From contig NZ_LMUT01000007.1 of assembly GCF_009765785.1 (NCBI RefSeq), forward strand, positions 225,689-289,688: 64,000 nt of DNA, given 5' to 3'. This document shows positions 7,866 to 16,076 of the stretch, one piece after another (position 1 is the stretch's first letter; each line of letters opens with the position of its first letter). Source of the stretch: Granulicella sp. L46. Lineage in GTDB: Bacteria > Acidobacteriota > Terriglobia > Terriglobales > Acidobacteriaceae. The translations under genes and the position numbers were made by a program. Below the pieces are notes generated by a model. The model saw only the letters and a program-made list of their open reading frames with translations, was not told the origin of the DNA and ran no database searches.

Positions 7866-8874
7866 GCAAAACTTTTTCGGGCTGGCGGAAAAATTTCTCG
7901 GGATGATGCGGGATGAGCGGGGGGCTAGTGAACATACGTTGCGGGCTTACTCGCGGGAGGTGCGGGGGTTTGCGGAGTTTTTGACGGAGACGCTGGGGGA
8001 GGGGGCGGTGATGGCGTCGGTGGAACATGCGCATATTCGCGCTTATATGGCGACGCTGTTGGATAAGGGGTTGACGAAGGCTAGCGTGGCTCGGGCGCTG
8101 GCCGCGATTCGGAGCTGGTTTAAGTGGGCGGCTAAGGCTGGGTTGGTGGAGAGTAATCCTGCGCTGTTGGTGAGCACTCCTAAGCTGCCGAAACATTTGC
8201 CGCGGGTGCCTAGTATGGAAGAGGTGAATCGGGTGTTGGATTCAATGACGCCTACGGGAAGAGCGGTGGAAACCCATGTCTCAGAAGCGAGACATGGGGC
8301 ACCCAGATCTATGGGCGGTGAAGAGGTTGCTAGCTGGCCGGAGAGGGAGCGGGTGATCTTTGAGTTGTTGTATGGGTGTGGGATTCGTAACTCGGAGTTA
8401 GTGGGGTTGGATATGGATGCGATCCATTGGCGGGATGATGCGATTCGCGTGTTTGGTAAAGGGAAGAAGGAGCGGCTGGTGCCGTTGGGTGATGCGGCGG
8501 CGGAGGCGGTGCGGGCTTACTTGCCTCAGAGGCAGTCGAAGCTGGAGGGCGTGGGGATGGGCAAGCTGGTGCACGATGGGCCGCTGCTGATTCGGTTGCG
8601 GGTGGGGGTGGCGAAGGGTGGGGCTCGGCTGACTACGCGGAGTGTGGGGAGGATTGTGAAGTCGATTGCGCTGAGCCGGGGGTTGGCCGCGGATGTGCAT
8701 CCGCATACGCTGAGACACGCGTTTGGAACGCACATGCTGGAGGAGGGGGCGGATCTGCGGGCGATCCAGGAGATGCTGGGGCATGAACGGTTGTCGACTA
8801 CGCAGCGGTATACGCAGTTGACCGTGGGGCAGGTGCAGAAGGTTTATGACGAGACACATCCGAGGGCGAAGTGA
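7858..8874 (+). CDS. Tyrosine recombinase, XerC/XerD type (second of two)
   Basis: 338 residues from the ATG at 7858; a start at 7780 would lie inside the upstream gene. Catalytic residues: Arg in [12 protein letters not shown], Lys in [13 protein letters not shown], His-Leu-Arg in [12 protein letters not shown], His in [10 protein letters not shown] and Tyr in QRYTQ. An extra loop of about 25 residues lies between the N-terminal and catalytic domains (about residues 134-158). It is encoded by an in-frame palindromic repeat (8273-8298). Together with the recombinase at 6664-7617 this could be the XerC/XerD pair; which is which cannot be decided by eye. Confidence 0.9.
   Translation: MGKQNFFGLAEKFLGMMRDERGASEHTLRAYSREVRGFAEFLTETLGEGAVMASVEHAHIRAYMATLLDKGLTKASVARALAAIRSWFKWAAKAGLVESNPALLVSTPKLPKHLPRVPSMEEVNRVLDSMTPTGRAVETHVSEARHGAPRSMGGEEVASWPERERVIFELLYGCGIRNSELVGLDMDAIHWRDDAIRVFGKGKKERLVPLGDAAAEAVRAYLPQRQSKLEGVGMGKLVHDGPLLIRLRVGVAKGGARLTTRSVGRIVKSIALSRGLAADVHPHTLRHAFGTHMLEEGADLRAIQEMLGHERLSTTQRYTQLTVGQVQKVYDETHPRAK
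8273..8298. repeat. Perfect palindromic repeat inside a recombinase gene
   Basis: CCCATGTCTC (8273-8282), six-base loop, GAGACATGGG (8289-8298), followed by GCACCC. Palindromes of this kind are, as I recall, normally intergenic in Terriglobia. Here the palindrome is translated in frame. Confidence 0.75.
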
Positions 8875-8880
8875 GAACGA

Positions 8881-8911
8881 GTTGTCAGTTCTCAGTTGTT
8901 AGTTCTCAGTT
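8881..8911. repeat. Interspersed repeat of the GTTCTCAGTTGT type
   Basis: Tandem-like pattern of GTTGTCAGTTCTCAGTTGTT followed by AGTTCTCAGT, between the recombinase stop and the VOC gene stop. A related copy with an inverted partner is at 55011-55063. Confidence 0.6.
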
Positions 8912-9256
8912 TCAGGCGTTGGGTTTCCAGAGGCCTACTGTGTTGCCTTCGGGGTCGCTGAACCAGGCGAAGGTGCCGGTGGGGATCGGGACTGGTGGGA
9001 CTACCGTTTTGCCACCGGCGGCTTCTACTTGCTGGAGGCTGGCGGCGACGTCGTCGGTTTGGATGTAGAAGTGGGTGAATTGGTGGGGCTCGTGGCCGAG
9101 GGCCGCGATGTGGCCGGCTATGCCTTCGGTTGAGCCGGTGTTGATCATGCCCATGGGGCCGGGGTCGATGGACCAGCCGAAGACGTTTTGGTAGAAGGCG
9201 CTGGTGGTTTCCTTATCTTTGCAGCCGATTTCGAAGTGGACTACGGGGTGGGCCAT
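8912..9256 (-). CDS. VOC (glyoxalase/bleomycin-resistance fold) family protein
   Basis: 114 residues, one VOC module pair. The N-terminal half holds VVHFEIGCKDKETTSAFYQNVFGW and the C-terminal half holds FTHFYIQTDD and FAWFSDPEGNTVGLW. His and Glu-type metal positions are partly visible (H7 region, DPEGN). The ribosome-binding site GGAG is eight bases before the ATG. The substrate cannot be predicted. It converges on the recombinase operon. Confidence 0.9.
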   Translation of the reverse strand: MAHPVVHFEIGCKDKETTSAFYQNVFGWSIDPGPMGMINTGSTEGIAGHIAALGHEPHQFTHFYIQTDDVAASLQQVEAAGGKTVVPPVPIPTGTFAWFSDPEGNTVGLWKPNA

Positions 9257-9330
9257 GGTGGTCTCCTTTCAGTTTGCGAGGAGTATCGGAGGAATCTTCT
9301 GGCAGGTCAAGTCAAACGTGATTGAAAAAA

Positions 9331-9732
9331 TCAGCGGAAGCGGATGAGGTAGATGGCCATGGCGATACCGAGGAGTGCGAGGATGATCGCGAGGGAGATG
9401 GCGGTGCGGGAGGGTTGGCCGGGCTGCCAGGTACCGGCGGAGAGTTTTCTGACGGTGCGGAAGTGACTGAAGACCGAGGTGATGTTGATCAGGACGCCGA
9501 GGGCTACGAGCGCAACGCCGATGATGACGGAGTGGGTGGTTTCGGTTTCGGCTGGGGCGTGCTGGGTTGAGGAAAGCTCGCGGAGGAAGAGGCCGAAGCG
9601 GCTGACGGCGAAGCCAACACCCATGAGGCCGAGGCCGGTGCGGATCCAGGCTAGGAAGGTGCGCTCAGCGGCGAAGTAGACGCGGGGGTCGTCCTGGGGC
9701 GAGTCGGGCATAAGAGTAATGGTAGCTGGCAT
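9331..9732 (-). CDS. DUF202 family membrane protein
   Basis: About 133 residues starting MPATITLMPDSPQ; a second ATG at 9711 would shorten it by seven residues and neither start has a strong ribosome-binding site. The DUF202 signature ERTFLAWIRTGLGLMGVGFAVSRFG forms the first helix, followed by two more (SVIIGVALVALGVLINI and ISLAIILALLGIAMAIYL). Members are small inner-membrane proteins of unknown function, related to yeast VTC1/YidH. Sequence further upstream belongs to a simple-sequence repeat and is not coding. Confidence 0.85.
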   Translation of the reverse strand: MPATITLMPDSPQDDPRVYFAAERTFLAWIRTGLGLMGVGFAVSRFGLFLRELSSTQHAPAETETTHSVIIGVALVALGVLINITSVFSHFRTVRKLSAGTWQPGQPSRTAISLAIILALLGIAMAIYLIRFR

Positions 9733-9753
9733 GGGTGGAGAGCGGAACAGACA

Positions 9754-9868
9754 GCAGATTCCCAGAGGAAATGACAGAAAGAGAGGCAAGGGCAAAAGAA
9801 GAAGCAAGAGCAACAGCAAAAGCAAATGCAAATGCGGGGGTCCTTCGGCTGCGCCTCAGGATGACGGC
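9754..9868. repeat. Composite interspersed and simple-sequence repeat
   Basis: Three parts: GCAGATTCCC plus AATGACAGAAAG (9754-9795), shared with 11893-11934; an A/G/C hexamer-rich run of AGCAAA type (9796-9835); and CCTTCGGCTGCGC plus CTCAGGATGAC (9836-9868), shared with 6516-6571. Non-coding. Confidence 0.55.
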
Positions 9869-9908
9869 GAAAGGCGTTTTGCCCAATCCGGCGGCGTGGG
9901 CCTGTTCT

Positions 9909-11036
9909 TTATGCGGCGGCCTGGGATAGTTGCTGTTCGAGCAAGTGCATAAGGGCGGATTCTTCGGGGCGGAGAGCGTGGGGCGCGGAGTTGGCGGAGG
10001 GCTTGAGATCGGCGAGGAGGGTGGCCATCGCGCCGGTTAGGTACGCGTCGAGGACGGCGGGGTGGATGTAGCACTTGCGGCAGACGGTGGGGGTGTTGCC
10101 GAGTTGCTGGGATACGGACTTGATGGCCTGGACGAGATTTTTCTTGAGCTGGGCTTCGGTGTCGCAGGGTTCGAAGTCGCGGAGGGTCATCGCGGCCAGT
10201 ACCGTGCCGGCCCAGGTTCGGAAGTCTTTCGCGGTGAAGTGGGAGTCGGGATCGGTGATGCCGTCGAGGTAGGCGTTTACGTCGGTGGAGTCGATGGTGT
10301 GGGCATTGCCTTCGTCGTCGAGGTAGGAGAAAAGTTCGTAGCCGGGGATGTCGCGGCAGGTTTTTACGATGCGGGCGAGGCGGCGATCGGTGAGGTTGAT
10401 GGTGTGCTCGACGCCGGACTTGCCTTTGAATTTGAAGGTGAGGCGGGAGCCGTTGATGTCGACGTGGCGGCGGCGGAGGGTGGTTAGGCCGAAGGAATTA
10501 TTTTCGCGCGCGTAGGATTCGTTGCCGATGCGGATGAAGGTGGTTTCTAAGAGGCGGACTAGGGTGGCTAGAACTTTTTCGCGGGGGAGGCCGGGGAGGG
10601 TGAGGTGTTCGTTTACACGCTCGCGGATGGTGGGGAGGGTGGCGCCGAAGTGGAGCATGTGTTCGTACTTAGATTGGTCACGGACTTCGCGCCACTTGGG
10701 GTGGTAGCGGGATTGCTTGCGGCCTTTGGCGTCGCGGCCGGTGGCTTGCAGATGGCCGTTGGCGAGGGTGCAGATCCAGACGCTTTCCCAGGCGGGCGGG
10801 ATGACGAGGGACTTGATACGGGCTAGGGTTTCCTTGTCTTCAGCGTTACGGGCACGGAGGGGTTTGTTGTCGGGGGTGCGGTAGGTGAAGCCGGTGCGGG
10901 TGCGGTGGCGGGAGATGCCGGGGCGGGTGTCGTATACGTAGCGCAGGCCGGCGGCGCGGGCGGAGTCGATTGGGTCGGGGATGGGGGCGGGCGCGGCGGA
11001 TTGCTTGCGCGCCGATTTGGCAGGTGCGGGGCACAT
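9909..11036 (-). CDS. DNA topoisomerase IB (eukaryote/poxvirus type)
   Basis: 375 residues from the ATG at 11034-11036; a longer frame to 11216 lacks homology-like sequence. The N-terminal segment GLRYVYDTRPGISRHRTRTGFTYR is typical of bacterial TopIB. The catalytic part shows IRIGNESYARENNSFGLTTLRRRH (first Arg), FKFKGKSG (Lys), DFRTWAGT (second Arg) and CRKCYIHPAVLDAY (Tyr nucleophile). The enzyme relaxes supercoils through a 3'-phosphotyrosyl intermediate without ATP. It is divergent from the DUF892 gene, with a 182-base spacer that probably holds both promoters. Confidence 0.93.
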   Translation of the reverse strand: MCPAPAKSARKQSAAPAPIPDPIDSARAAGLRYVYDTRPGISRHRTRTGFTYRTPDNKPLRARNAEDKETLARIKSLVIPPAWESVWICTLANGHLQATGRDAKGRKQSRYHPKWREVRDQSKYEHMLHFGATLPTIRERVNEHLTLPGLPREKVLATLVRLLETTFIRIGNESYARENNSFGLTTLRRRHVDINGSRLTFKFKGKSGVEHTINLTDRRLARIVKTCRDIPGYELFSYLDDEGNAHTIDSTDVNAYLDGITDPDSHFTAKDFRTWAGTVLAAMTLRDFEPCDTEAQLKKNLVQAIKSVSQQLGNTPTVCRKCYIHPAVLDAYLTGAMATLLADLKPSANSAPHALRPEESALMHLLEQQLSQAAA

Positions 11037-11218
11037 GGAGCCGTTAGATGCGGGGTTTGGGTCTGGAGAAAGTTTGATCCGGTCAAGTGTTGTAAGAGTG
11101 CGGAAGTTACTAGCCAACCCTTCGCGTTGCGGCAAACTCTCATGGTGCTGATGCGTGCGCGAGGCCATGCCACAACTGGCTGGGGAAGCCCGGGAAGCGC
11201 GATCACAGGAGATCAATC

Positions 11219-11806
11219 ATGGCATTACAGGATGTTTTAGTCGACGAACTACGGGATATGTATAGCGCGGAAAACCAGTTGGTGAAGGCGCTGCCAAAGC
11301 TGGCTAAGGGCGCGAAGGACAAGGCGCTTAAGCAATTGTTTACCGATCACCTTGAAGAGACCAAGGGCCAGGTGCTGCGTTTGCGTACGGTGTTCGAACA
11401 CCTTGGAGAGAAGCCGACGGGTGAGCACTGCAATGGAATGGAAGGCGTGATTGAAGAGGGTGCGGATGCGCTCGAGAAGGACGAGGAAGGTCCGTCGTTC
11501 GATGCCGGTATAGTGGGCGCTGCGCTACGGACGGAGCACTACGAGATCGCCGGATACCAGGCGGCCATTGCGATGGCGGAGACGCTGGGTCTGGACGAGG
11601 TGGTGCAGTTGCTGGAGGAGAATCTGTCGGAGGAGGAGGCTGCGGCGGAGAAGATTACTGCGGCGGCTAAGCCGATTCTGAAGGCGTCGGCGGAACAGCC
11701 TGCGGAGAAGAAGGGACCGAAGTCGGCGAAGGAGAAGTACTCGGCGAAGAAGAGCGTGGAGGATGAGAAGAAGGCTTCACCGGATTTGCGGCGGAAGAGT
11801 GCGTAG
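11219..11806 (+). CDS. DUF892 (YciF-like) ferritin-like protein with basic tail
   Basis: 195 residues. The four-helix ferritin-like domain spans about 1-155. It starts LQDVLVDELRDMYSAENQLVKALPKLA and carries repeated carboxylate and His residues (DHLEETKG, EHCNG, RTEHYEIAGY, LEENLSEEEAAAEKI) suited to a di-metal site. Residues about 160-195 are Lys/Ser/Ala-rich and probably disordered. Members are often linked to stress responses. The ribosome-binding site GGAGATCAATC precedes the ATG. A strong terminator follows at 11831. Confidence 0.9.
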   Translation: MALQDVLVDELRDMYSAENQLVKALPKLAKGAKDKALKQLFTDHLEETKGQVLRLRTVFEHLGEKPTGEHCNGMEGVIEEGADALEKDEEGPSFDAGIVGAALRTEHYEIAGYQAAIAMAETLGLDEVVQLLEENLSEEEAAAEKITAAAKPILKASAEQPAEKKGPKSAKEKYSAKKSVEDEKKASPDLRRKSA

Positions 11807-11830
11807 GTAATTTGCGGAGAAATGAAGCAG

Positions 11831-11858
11831 AGAGGCGGCCTGATGGCCGCCTCTTTGT
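11831..11858 (+). terminator. Rho-independent terminator after the DUF892 gene
   Basis: Perfect ten-base stem AGAGGCGGCC (11831-11840), loop TGAT, GGCCGCCTCT (11845-11854), then TTGTTG. It starts 24 bases after the stop codon. Confidence 0.9.
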
Positions 11859-11892
11859 TGGTGTCGCGCGTGGGGGCGGGAAGTTGCGAGAA

Positions 11893-12064
11893 GCAGATTC
11901 CCGGGGGGAATGACAGAAAGAAAGGCAAGGGCAAGAACGGGAGACAGCAGGTTCCTCGCTGCGCTCGGAAGGACAATTTCTTTCAGAAATTGTCAAAGAA
12001 AGGCAACGGCAATGCCAAAAGCAACGGCAACGGCAGCGGCAACGGCGAGGGCGAGGGCGAGGGA
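11893..12064. repeat. Interspersed repeat followed by GGCAAC/GGCGAG simple repeats
   Basis: 11893-11934 resembles 9754-9795 (GCAGATTCCC...AATGACAGAAAG...GGCAAGGGCAA). It continues with a short inverted pair TTCCTCGCTGCGC...GGAA, an inverted pair CAATTTCT...AGAAATTG (11971-11988), and then hexamer runs of GGCAAC and GGCGAG up to about 12064. It fills the convergent spacer between the DUF892 and CBM6-like genes. Confidence 0.55.
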
Positions 12065-12067
12065 AAG

Positions 12068-12766
12068 CTAGGGGGCGGGTTTGAAGTTGAAGGTGGCTAA
12101 GTTCATTTGGCCTTCGGTGAGGATGTGGACGGTGAGGACGCTGCGGCCGGCTGGGAGTTGGAGGGTGGTGGCGTGGGTGAGGAGGTTCCAGTGGTGCCAT
12201 TGGCGCCAGGCTACAGGCTCGTCTTTGCTGAAGGTGCTGGGGATGGTGATGGGTGCGGTGGGGACTCCGTTAACGTCGAGGGAGATGGTGCCGCCGCGGT
12301 TGGAGGTGTAGAGGAGGTCGGCGGTGTAGAGGCCGGCGTGGGCTACGTTGACGGTTAGGTTGAACCACTCGCCGGGTTCGGTCCAGCCGACGTAAAGCTG
12401 GCCGTCGGGCGGGGTGACTAGGTCGTAGGGGTTGTTGTCGATGGGGACTTTGGGGTCGTGGAACTTGGTGTAGGAAGTGTCGACGCCTTCGTGCATGCGG
12501 AACTCGTTGAGGTAGGTGCCGTTGGCAGGGTTGAGTTCGCCGCTGCCGTGATTGACGGCGTCGGTGTCGTGGTAGGCGATGCCTTCGCCGCCGAGGTCGT
12601 AGTAGGCGCACTGCACGATGCCGGGGATGGCTTGCGCGCCGATGGGGTGGTGGGCGTCGGTGTAGGGCGTGCCTTTGTAGGTGGTGAGGAAGTTCGGCGC
12701 GGTTTGGGCGGTGGCGAGGGGCGCGGTGAGGAGGAGGGCGGCGAGGGGAAGTGTGGCGAGCTTCAC
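12068..12766 (-). CDS. Secreted carbohydrate-binding (CBM6-like) protein
   Basis: 232 residues. A signal peptide is clear (MKLATLPLAALLLTAPLATAQ, cleavage after about residue 20). The mature part begins with a region that names itself by AIPGIVQCAYYDLGGEGIAYHD, followed by GVDTSYTKF, DNNPYDLVTP, GQLYVGWTEPGEWFNLTV and YTADLLYTSNRGG. These are marks of a CBM6/CBM35-type beta sandwich that binds glycans. There is no catalytic domain, so it may be a stand-alone binding protein. It is exported to the periplasm or outside the cell. Confidence 0.8.
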   Translation of the reverse strand: MKLATLPLAALLLTAPLATAQTAPNFLTTYKGTPYTDAHHPIGAQAIPGIVQCAYYDLGGEGIAYHDTDAVNHGSGELNPANGTYLNEFRMHEGVDTSYTKFHDPKVPIDNNPYDLVTPPDGQLYVGWTEPGEWFNLTVNVAHAGLYTADLLYTSNRGGTISLDVNGVPTAPITIPSTFSKDEPVAWRQWHHWNLLTHATTLQLPAGRSVLTVHILTEGQMNLATFNFKPAP

Positions 12767-12818
12767 GTGAGATGGGTCTCCGAGGGTGCTTCGCCACTAT
12801 ACAAGGGCCGGCTGGAAT

Positions 12819-13142
12819 TTAATAGCGGGGGATGGTGGGGTCGATGTGGGTGGACCAGGCGTCGATGCCGCCGGAGATGGATTGGGCTTTCTCGAAGCCT
12901 TGGCCGCGGAGCCAGTTGGCTACGGAGAGGGACCGGGCGCCGTGGTGGCAGACAACGAGGATGTGTGCTTCTTCGTCGAGCTCCTGGTGGGCGCGGCCGG
13001 GGATCTCGTTCATGGGGATGATGACGCTGGCCTGGATGTGCGCGGTTAGATATTCCCATGGCTCGCGGACGTCGAGGAGGAGGGGAGGGTGATCGGAGGC
13101 GAGGAGCGCGAGGGCCTTGGTGACGGTGAGTTCTAAATCCAT
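12819..13142 (-). CDS. Rhodanese-like domain protein
   Basis: 107 residues, a single rhodanese fold. LLDVREPWEY (CH2A-like) precedes HIQASVIIPMNEIP, and the active loop is VVCHHGARS with the catalytic Cys in place. The C-terminus has ISGGIDAWS. Single-domain rhodaneses carry persulfide sulfur; the acceptor is unknown. It is cytoplasmic (no signal peptide). Confidence 0.92.
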   Translation of the reverse strand: MDLELTVTKALALLASDHPPLLLDVREPWEYLTAHIQASVIIPMNEIPGRAHQELDEEAHILVVCHHGARSLSVANWLRGQGFEKAQSISGGIDAWSTHIDPTIPRY

Positions 13143-13200
13143 AGGAATAAGGATACAAGGTGATCCAGTGGGGAAACACTGGCAGAAGGTACAGGCCGGG

Positions 13201-13821
13201 TCAGGTGTTGACGACAGTGACGGCGCGGTTGAGGTTGGCGTCGGTTTCTAGCTGGTCGACGAGGAAGTTGGCGAGGTCGGCACGAGTGATGGTGTGGCCG
13301 ATGGCGTTGGGAGCGAGGATGTGGACCTGGCCGGTGGCGGGCGTGTCTTTGAGGATGGGCGGACGGACGATGACGTACTCGACGTGCTCGGCGGTGATGG
13401 CGGCTTCCTTGGTGGTTTTGTCCTGCGTGGAGCCGTGGAGGAAGGTGGGCATGAGCAGGGAACGGTACCAGAAAGGAGCCTGGGCGCGGCTGTTGCCGAT
13501 GCCCATCATGGAGACGCTGATGAGGCGACGCACGCTCTCTTCCTGCATGGCGTGAATGATTGCGTGAATAGCGTCGGATTCGAGGTGCGTGGATTTCCAT
13601 GGGGTGGTACCGCCGATGGTTTCGATGACGGCCTGCTGGCCGTGCATGGCGGCGAGGACGTCGGAGGGATTGGTGGCGTCGCCGGCACAGACGCGGACGT
13701 TGGGGACTTTGAACTTGATGGGGTCGCGGACGAGGACGGTGACGGTGTGGCCTTTGGTGAGGGCGCGCTCGACGACGAGACTGCCTGTTTTACCGGTGCC
13801 GCCGAAGATGATGACGTTCAT
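13201..13821 (-). CDS. NAD(P)-binding SDR-type protein (NmrA/BVR-B-like)
   Basis: 206 residues, cytoplasmic. The N-terminal nucleotide-binding loop is IIFGGTGKTGSLVVERAL, followed by GHTVTVLVRD. There is no classical YxxxK pair at the usual place; SVSMMGIG occupies the region after the fourth strand. This fits atypical SDRs that act as flavin/biliverdin-type reductases or redox sensors. GGAG lies about nine bases before the ATG. The substrate is not predictable. Confidence 0.88.
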   Translation of the reverse strand: MNVIIFGGTGKTGSLVVERALTKGHTVTVLVRDPIKFKVPNVRVCAGDATNPSDVLAAMHGQQAVIETIGGTTPWKSTHLESDAIHAIIHAMQEESVRRLISVSMMGIGNSRAQAPFWYRSLLMPTFLHGSTQDKTTKEAAITAEHVEYVIVRPPILKDTPATGQVHILAPNAIGHTITRADLANFLVDQLETDANLNRAVTVVNT

Positions 13822-13850
13822 GGGGAGAGACTCCTCGTGCGTTGGAAGGG

Positions 13851-14396
13851 TTAGGCCGGGGGAAGGAGTTCTGTCTTGTACTGTGGGGCAAGGGTTTCGG
13901 CTCGGGTGCGGAAGGCGGCCTGCTCGGTGGGAGTGAGAGGAGGAGGCGGCGTGGTGCGGGTGGCTACGGGCACGCCTACCTTGGCGAAGAAATCCTCCTG
14001 ACCGGCGGGCGAGCAGATGCAGAGCATGCGTACGGGCTGGTTGCTGACGTTGTGGAATTGGTGGGGAGCGTTGGCGGGGATGTGGATGGTTTCGCCGGCT
14101 TTGGCCGTGGACTTCTGGCCGCGGAAGGTGGCTTCGATCTCGCCGTCGAGGAGGATGAAGGATTCTTCAAAGTCGTGACGGTGCGGGGGTGGGCCACCGC
14201 CGGGAGGGATGTGCATGTCGATGAGGCAATAGCGGCCGGCGGTGTCGTGGCCGGAAAGGAGGATTGTGTACGTGTCGCCGACGAGGCCGATGTGAGGGAG
14301 GGTGGAGCTGTCGGCTGAGGCGGCGACGAGCACGCGGGCGAGGTCGTCGGGCGGGATGGGGGTGGGTGCTTGCGTGGGTTGCGGGGCGCTGGCCAT
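13851..14396 (-). CDS. Cupin domain protein
   Basis: 181 residues. Cupin motif 1 is seen as PPGGGPPPHRHDFEESFILLDGE, with the two His and a Glu for metal binding. Motif 2 is HIPANAPHQFHNVS. AGGAGATGCACG lies in front of the ATG. The C-terminus (about residues 140-181) is a Pro/Thr-rich linker plus a helix. The upstream gene is a serine hydrolase on the same strand. The function beyond the fold is unknown. Confidence 0.9.
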   Translation of the reverse strand: MASAPQPTQAPTPIPPDDLARVLVAASADSSTLPHIGLVGDTYTILLSGHDTAGRYCLIDMHIPPGGGPPPHRHDFEESFILLDGEIEATFRGQKSTAKAGETIHIPANAPHQFHNVSNQPVRMLCICSPAGQEDFFAKVGVPVATRTTPPPPLTPTEQAAFRTRAETLAPQYKTELLPPA

Positions 14397-14459
14397 CGTG
14401 CATCTCCTGAACCGGTTACTGGAACCTGTTGGTGAGATGCACGATGGGGTGCTTGCGCG

Positions 14460-15938
14460 TTAGGGGGCCAGGGGCGCGGTGCGGGTGGCGACGTTGCTGA
14501 AGGTGATGTAGTTGATGATCTTGCCGGAGGCGTCGCGGTTGAACTTGACTTCTTCGGCTTCGGTGCCATCTTTGCGGACGCGGCGGAAGGTGTCGTTGCC
14601 TTTGGGCTTGAGGAACTGGATGGCGTTGGCGGGGTCGGTGGAGGGAAGGACCAGCACGGCGAGGCCGCCGGCCCAGGGGAGGATGATTTCTTCGGAGCTC
14701 CAAGGCATGTTGGAGTAGTGGCCGGTGTAGTCGGCCAGGGTGATGCCGGTGGGGAGCGTGCCTTTGAACTTGTAGCCTTTGCGCTTGTCGAGGAGCTCGA
14801 AGACGTGGGGGACGTAGGGTTCTACCTGCTCGGCGGAATCGTTGAGGAGGATGACGGCGGTCTCGTCGTCGGGGCGCATGTGGATGGCGGTTTGATAGCC
14901 GGGGCAGTTGCCGCCGTGACCTACGTAGGTGTGGTCTTCTTTGCGATCGATCTCGAAGCCGAGACCCCAGCTGGTTTTCCAGTCGGGATCCATGTACTGG
15001 ACGCGCTGCATCTCGCGGAGGGTGGAGGGCTTGAGGACTTCGGGTTTTTCGGTGCGGAGGAGACGGAAGTTCCAGGAGGCGAACTTGCCCAGGTCGACGA
15101 CGGTGGAAGTGTAGCCGGCGGCGGGGGTGATGCCGCGGGCGTTGAAGGGCTTGACCACGTCGCGGGTGCCGTCGCGCTTGATGGAACTGTAGGCTACGGC
15201 GAGTTGCTTGCCGTAGAGCTCCATGGGCATGTGGGTGCGGGTGTCGGTGAGGTTGAGGGGCGTGAGGATGTGGGCTTGCGCGTAGTCGGTGTAGGGCTGG
15301 TTGGTTACGGCCTGCACGGTTTCACCGACCAGGGTGAGGCCTAGATTGCTGTACTGGAAGTAGCGCTCGGCGGGGTAGAGCGCGGTTTGGTTGGGGAGCG
15401 CGGACTTGATCTGGGCTTCGGTGGGAAAGGGGAAGTCGGGGCCGGTCCAATAGGGGCTGTCGGATTCTCGGGGAAGGCCGGCGGAGTGGGTGAGAAGGCC
15501 GCGGAGAGTGATGGGGCCGGTGTCGCCGGTGGGTGGCTTGAAGGTCGCCCAGGGAAGGTAGGTGGTGAGCGGGGCGTCGAGTTGAACTTTGCCGGCTTCT
15601 ACCTGCTGCATGAGCGCGATGGAGGTGAAGAGCTTGGAGATGGAGCAGATGGAGTAGATGGTTTGCGGGCTGGCGGGGACGGTGTGCTGGAGGTCGATGG
15701 TGCCGTAGCCCTTGGACCAGGCGAGGTTGTCGCCGACGACGATGCCGGCGGAGAGCGCGGGGATGTGGTGGTAGGCTTGCACGCTGTCGAGGTACGCGTC
15801 GACTACGGCGAAGGCTTCGGCGCGTTCGGTGGGGTCTGTACTGGGCGGAGGGGTTTGGGCGCGTGTGGCGAGAGAGAGGAAGGCGAGGTTGCAGACGAGG
15901 GCCAGAAAGCGCTTGGTCGTGGTCATGGGCTTGGTCAT
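14460..15938 (-). CDS. Serine hydrolase of the beta-lactamase class C / PBP4* family
   Basis: 492 residues with a signal peptide (about 1-27, ending in ATRAQ). Catalytic Ser-x-x-Lys is in ICSISKLFTSIAL, the Tyr-Ser-Asn motif in FQYSNLG and the KTG-equivalent in VGHGGNCPGY. A C-terminal lipocalin-like domain of about 110 residues follows (TLADYTGHYSNMP onward, with FRRVRKDGTE). Such proteins are periplasmic esterases or D-amino-acid peptidases, usually not resistance enzymes. GGAGC is very close to the first ATG, and an ATG four codons later is a possible alternative start. Confidence 0.9.
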   Translation of the reverse strand: MTKPMTTTKRFLALVCNLAFLSLATRAQTPPPSTDPTERAEAFAVVDAYLDSVQAYHHIPALSAGIVVGDNLAWSKGYGTIDLQHTVPASPQTIYSICSISKLFTSIALMQQVEAGKVQLDAPLTTYLPWATFKPPTGDTGPITLRGLLTHSAGLPRESDSPYWTGPDFPFPTEAQIKSALPNQTALYPAERYFQYSNLGLTLVGETVQAVTNQPYTDYAQAHILTPLNLTDTRTHMPMELYGKQLAVAYSSIKRDGTRDVVKPFNARGITPAAGYTSTVVDLGKFASWNFRLLRTEKPEVLKPSTLREMQRVQYMDPDWKTSWGLGFEIDRKEDHTYVGHGGNCPGYQTAIHMRPDDETAVILLNDSAEQVEPYVPHVFELLDKRKGYKFKGTLPTGITLADYTGHYSNMPWSSEEIILPWAGGLAVLVLPSTDPANAIQFLKPKGNDTFRRVRKDGTEAEEVKFNRDASGKIINYITFSNVATRTAPLAP

Positions 15939-16076
15939 GCTCCTGCGGGAAGTGAGTCGAGCGTAGGTCGAGTGTAGCGCGTGCGATATGCGCCATGCGG
16001 AGGAATGGCGGCGCGGCGGCTTGAGTATTGAGAGGCGCGTTATCGTTACAGTGCTGTTCGCGAGCGCGGACGAGCT

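Noticed and set aside
6664-8874. Integrase pair of a mobile island
   Set aside because: No att sites, tRNA, cargo or composition change; both proteins look like Xer housekeeping enzymes.
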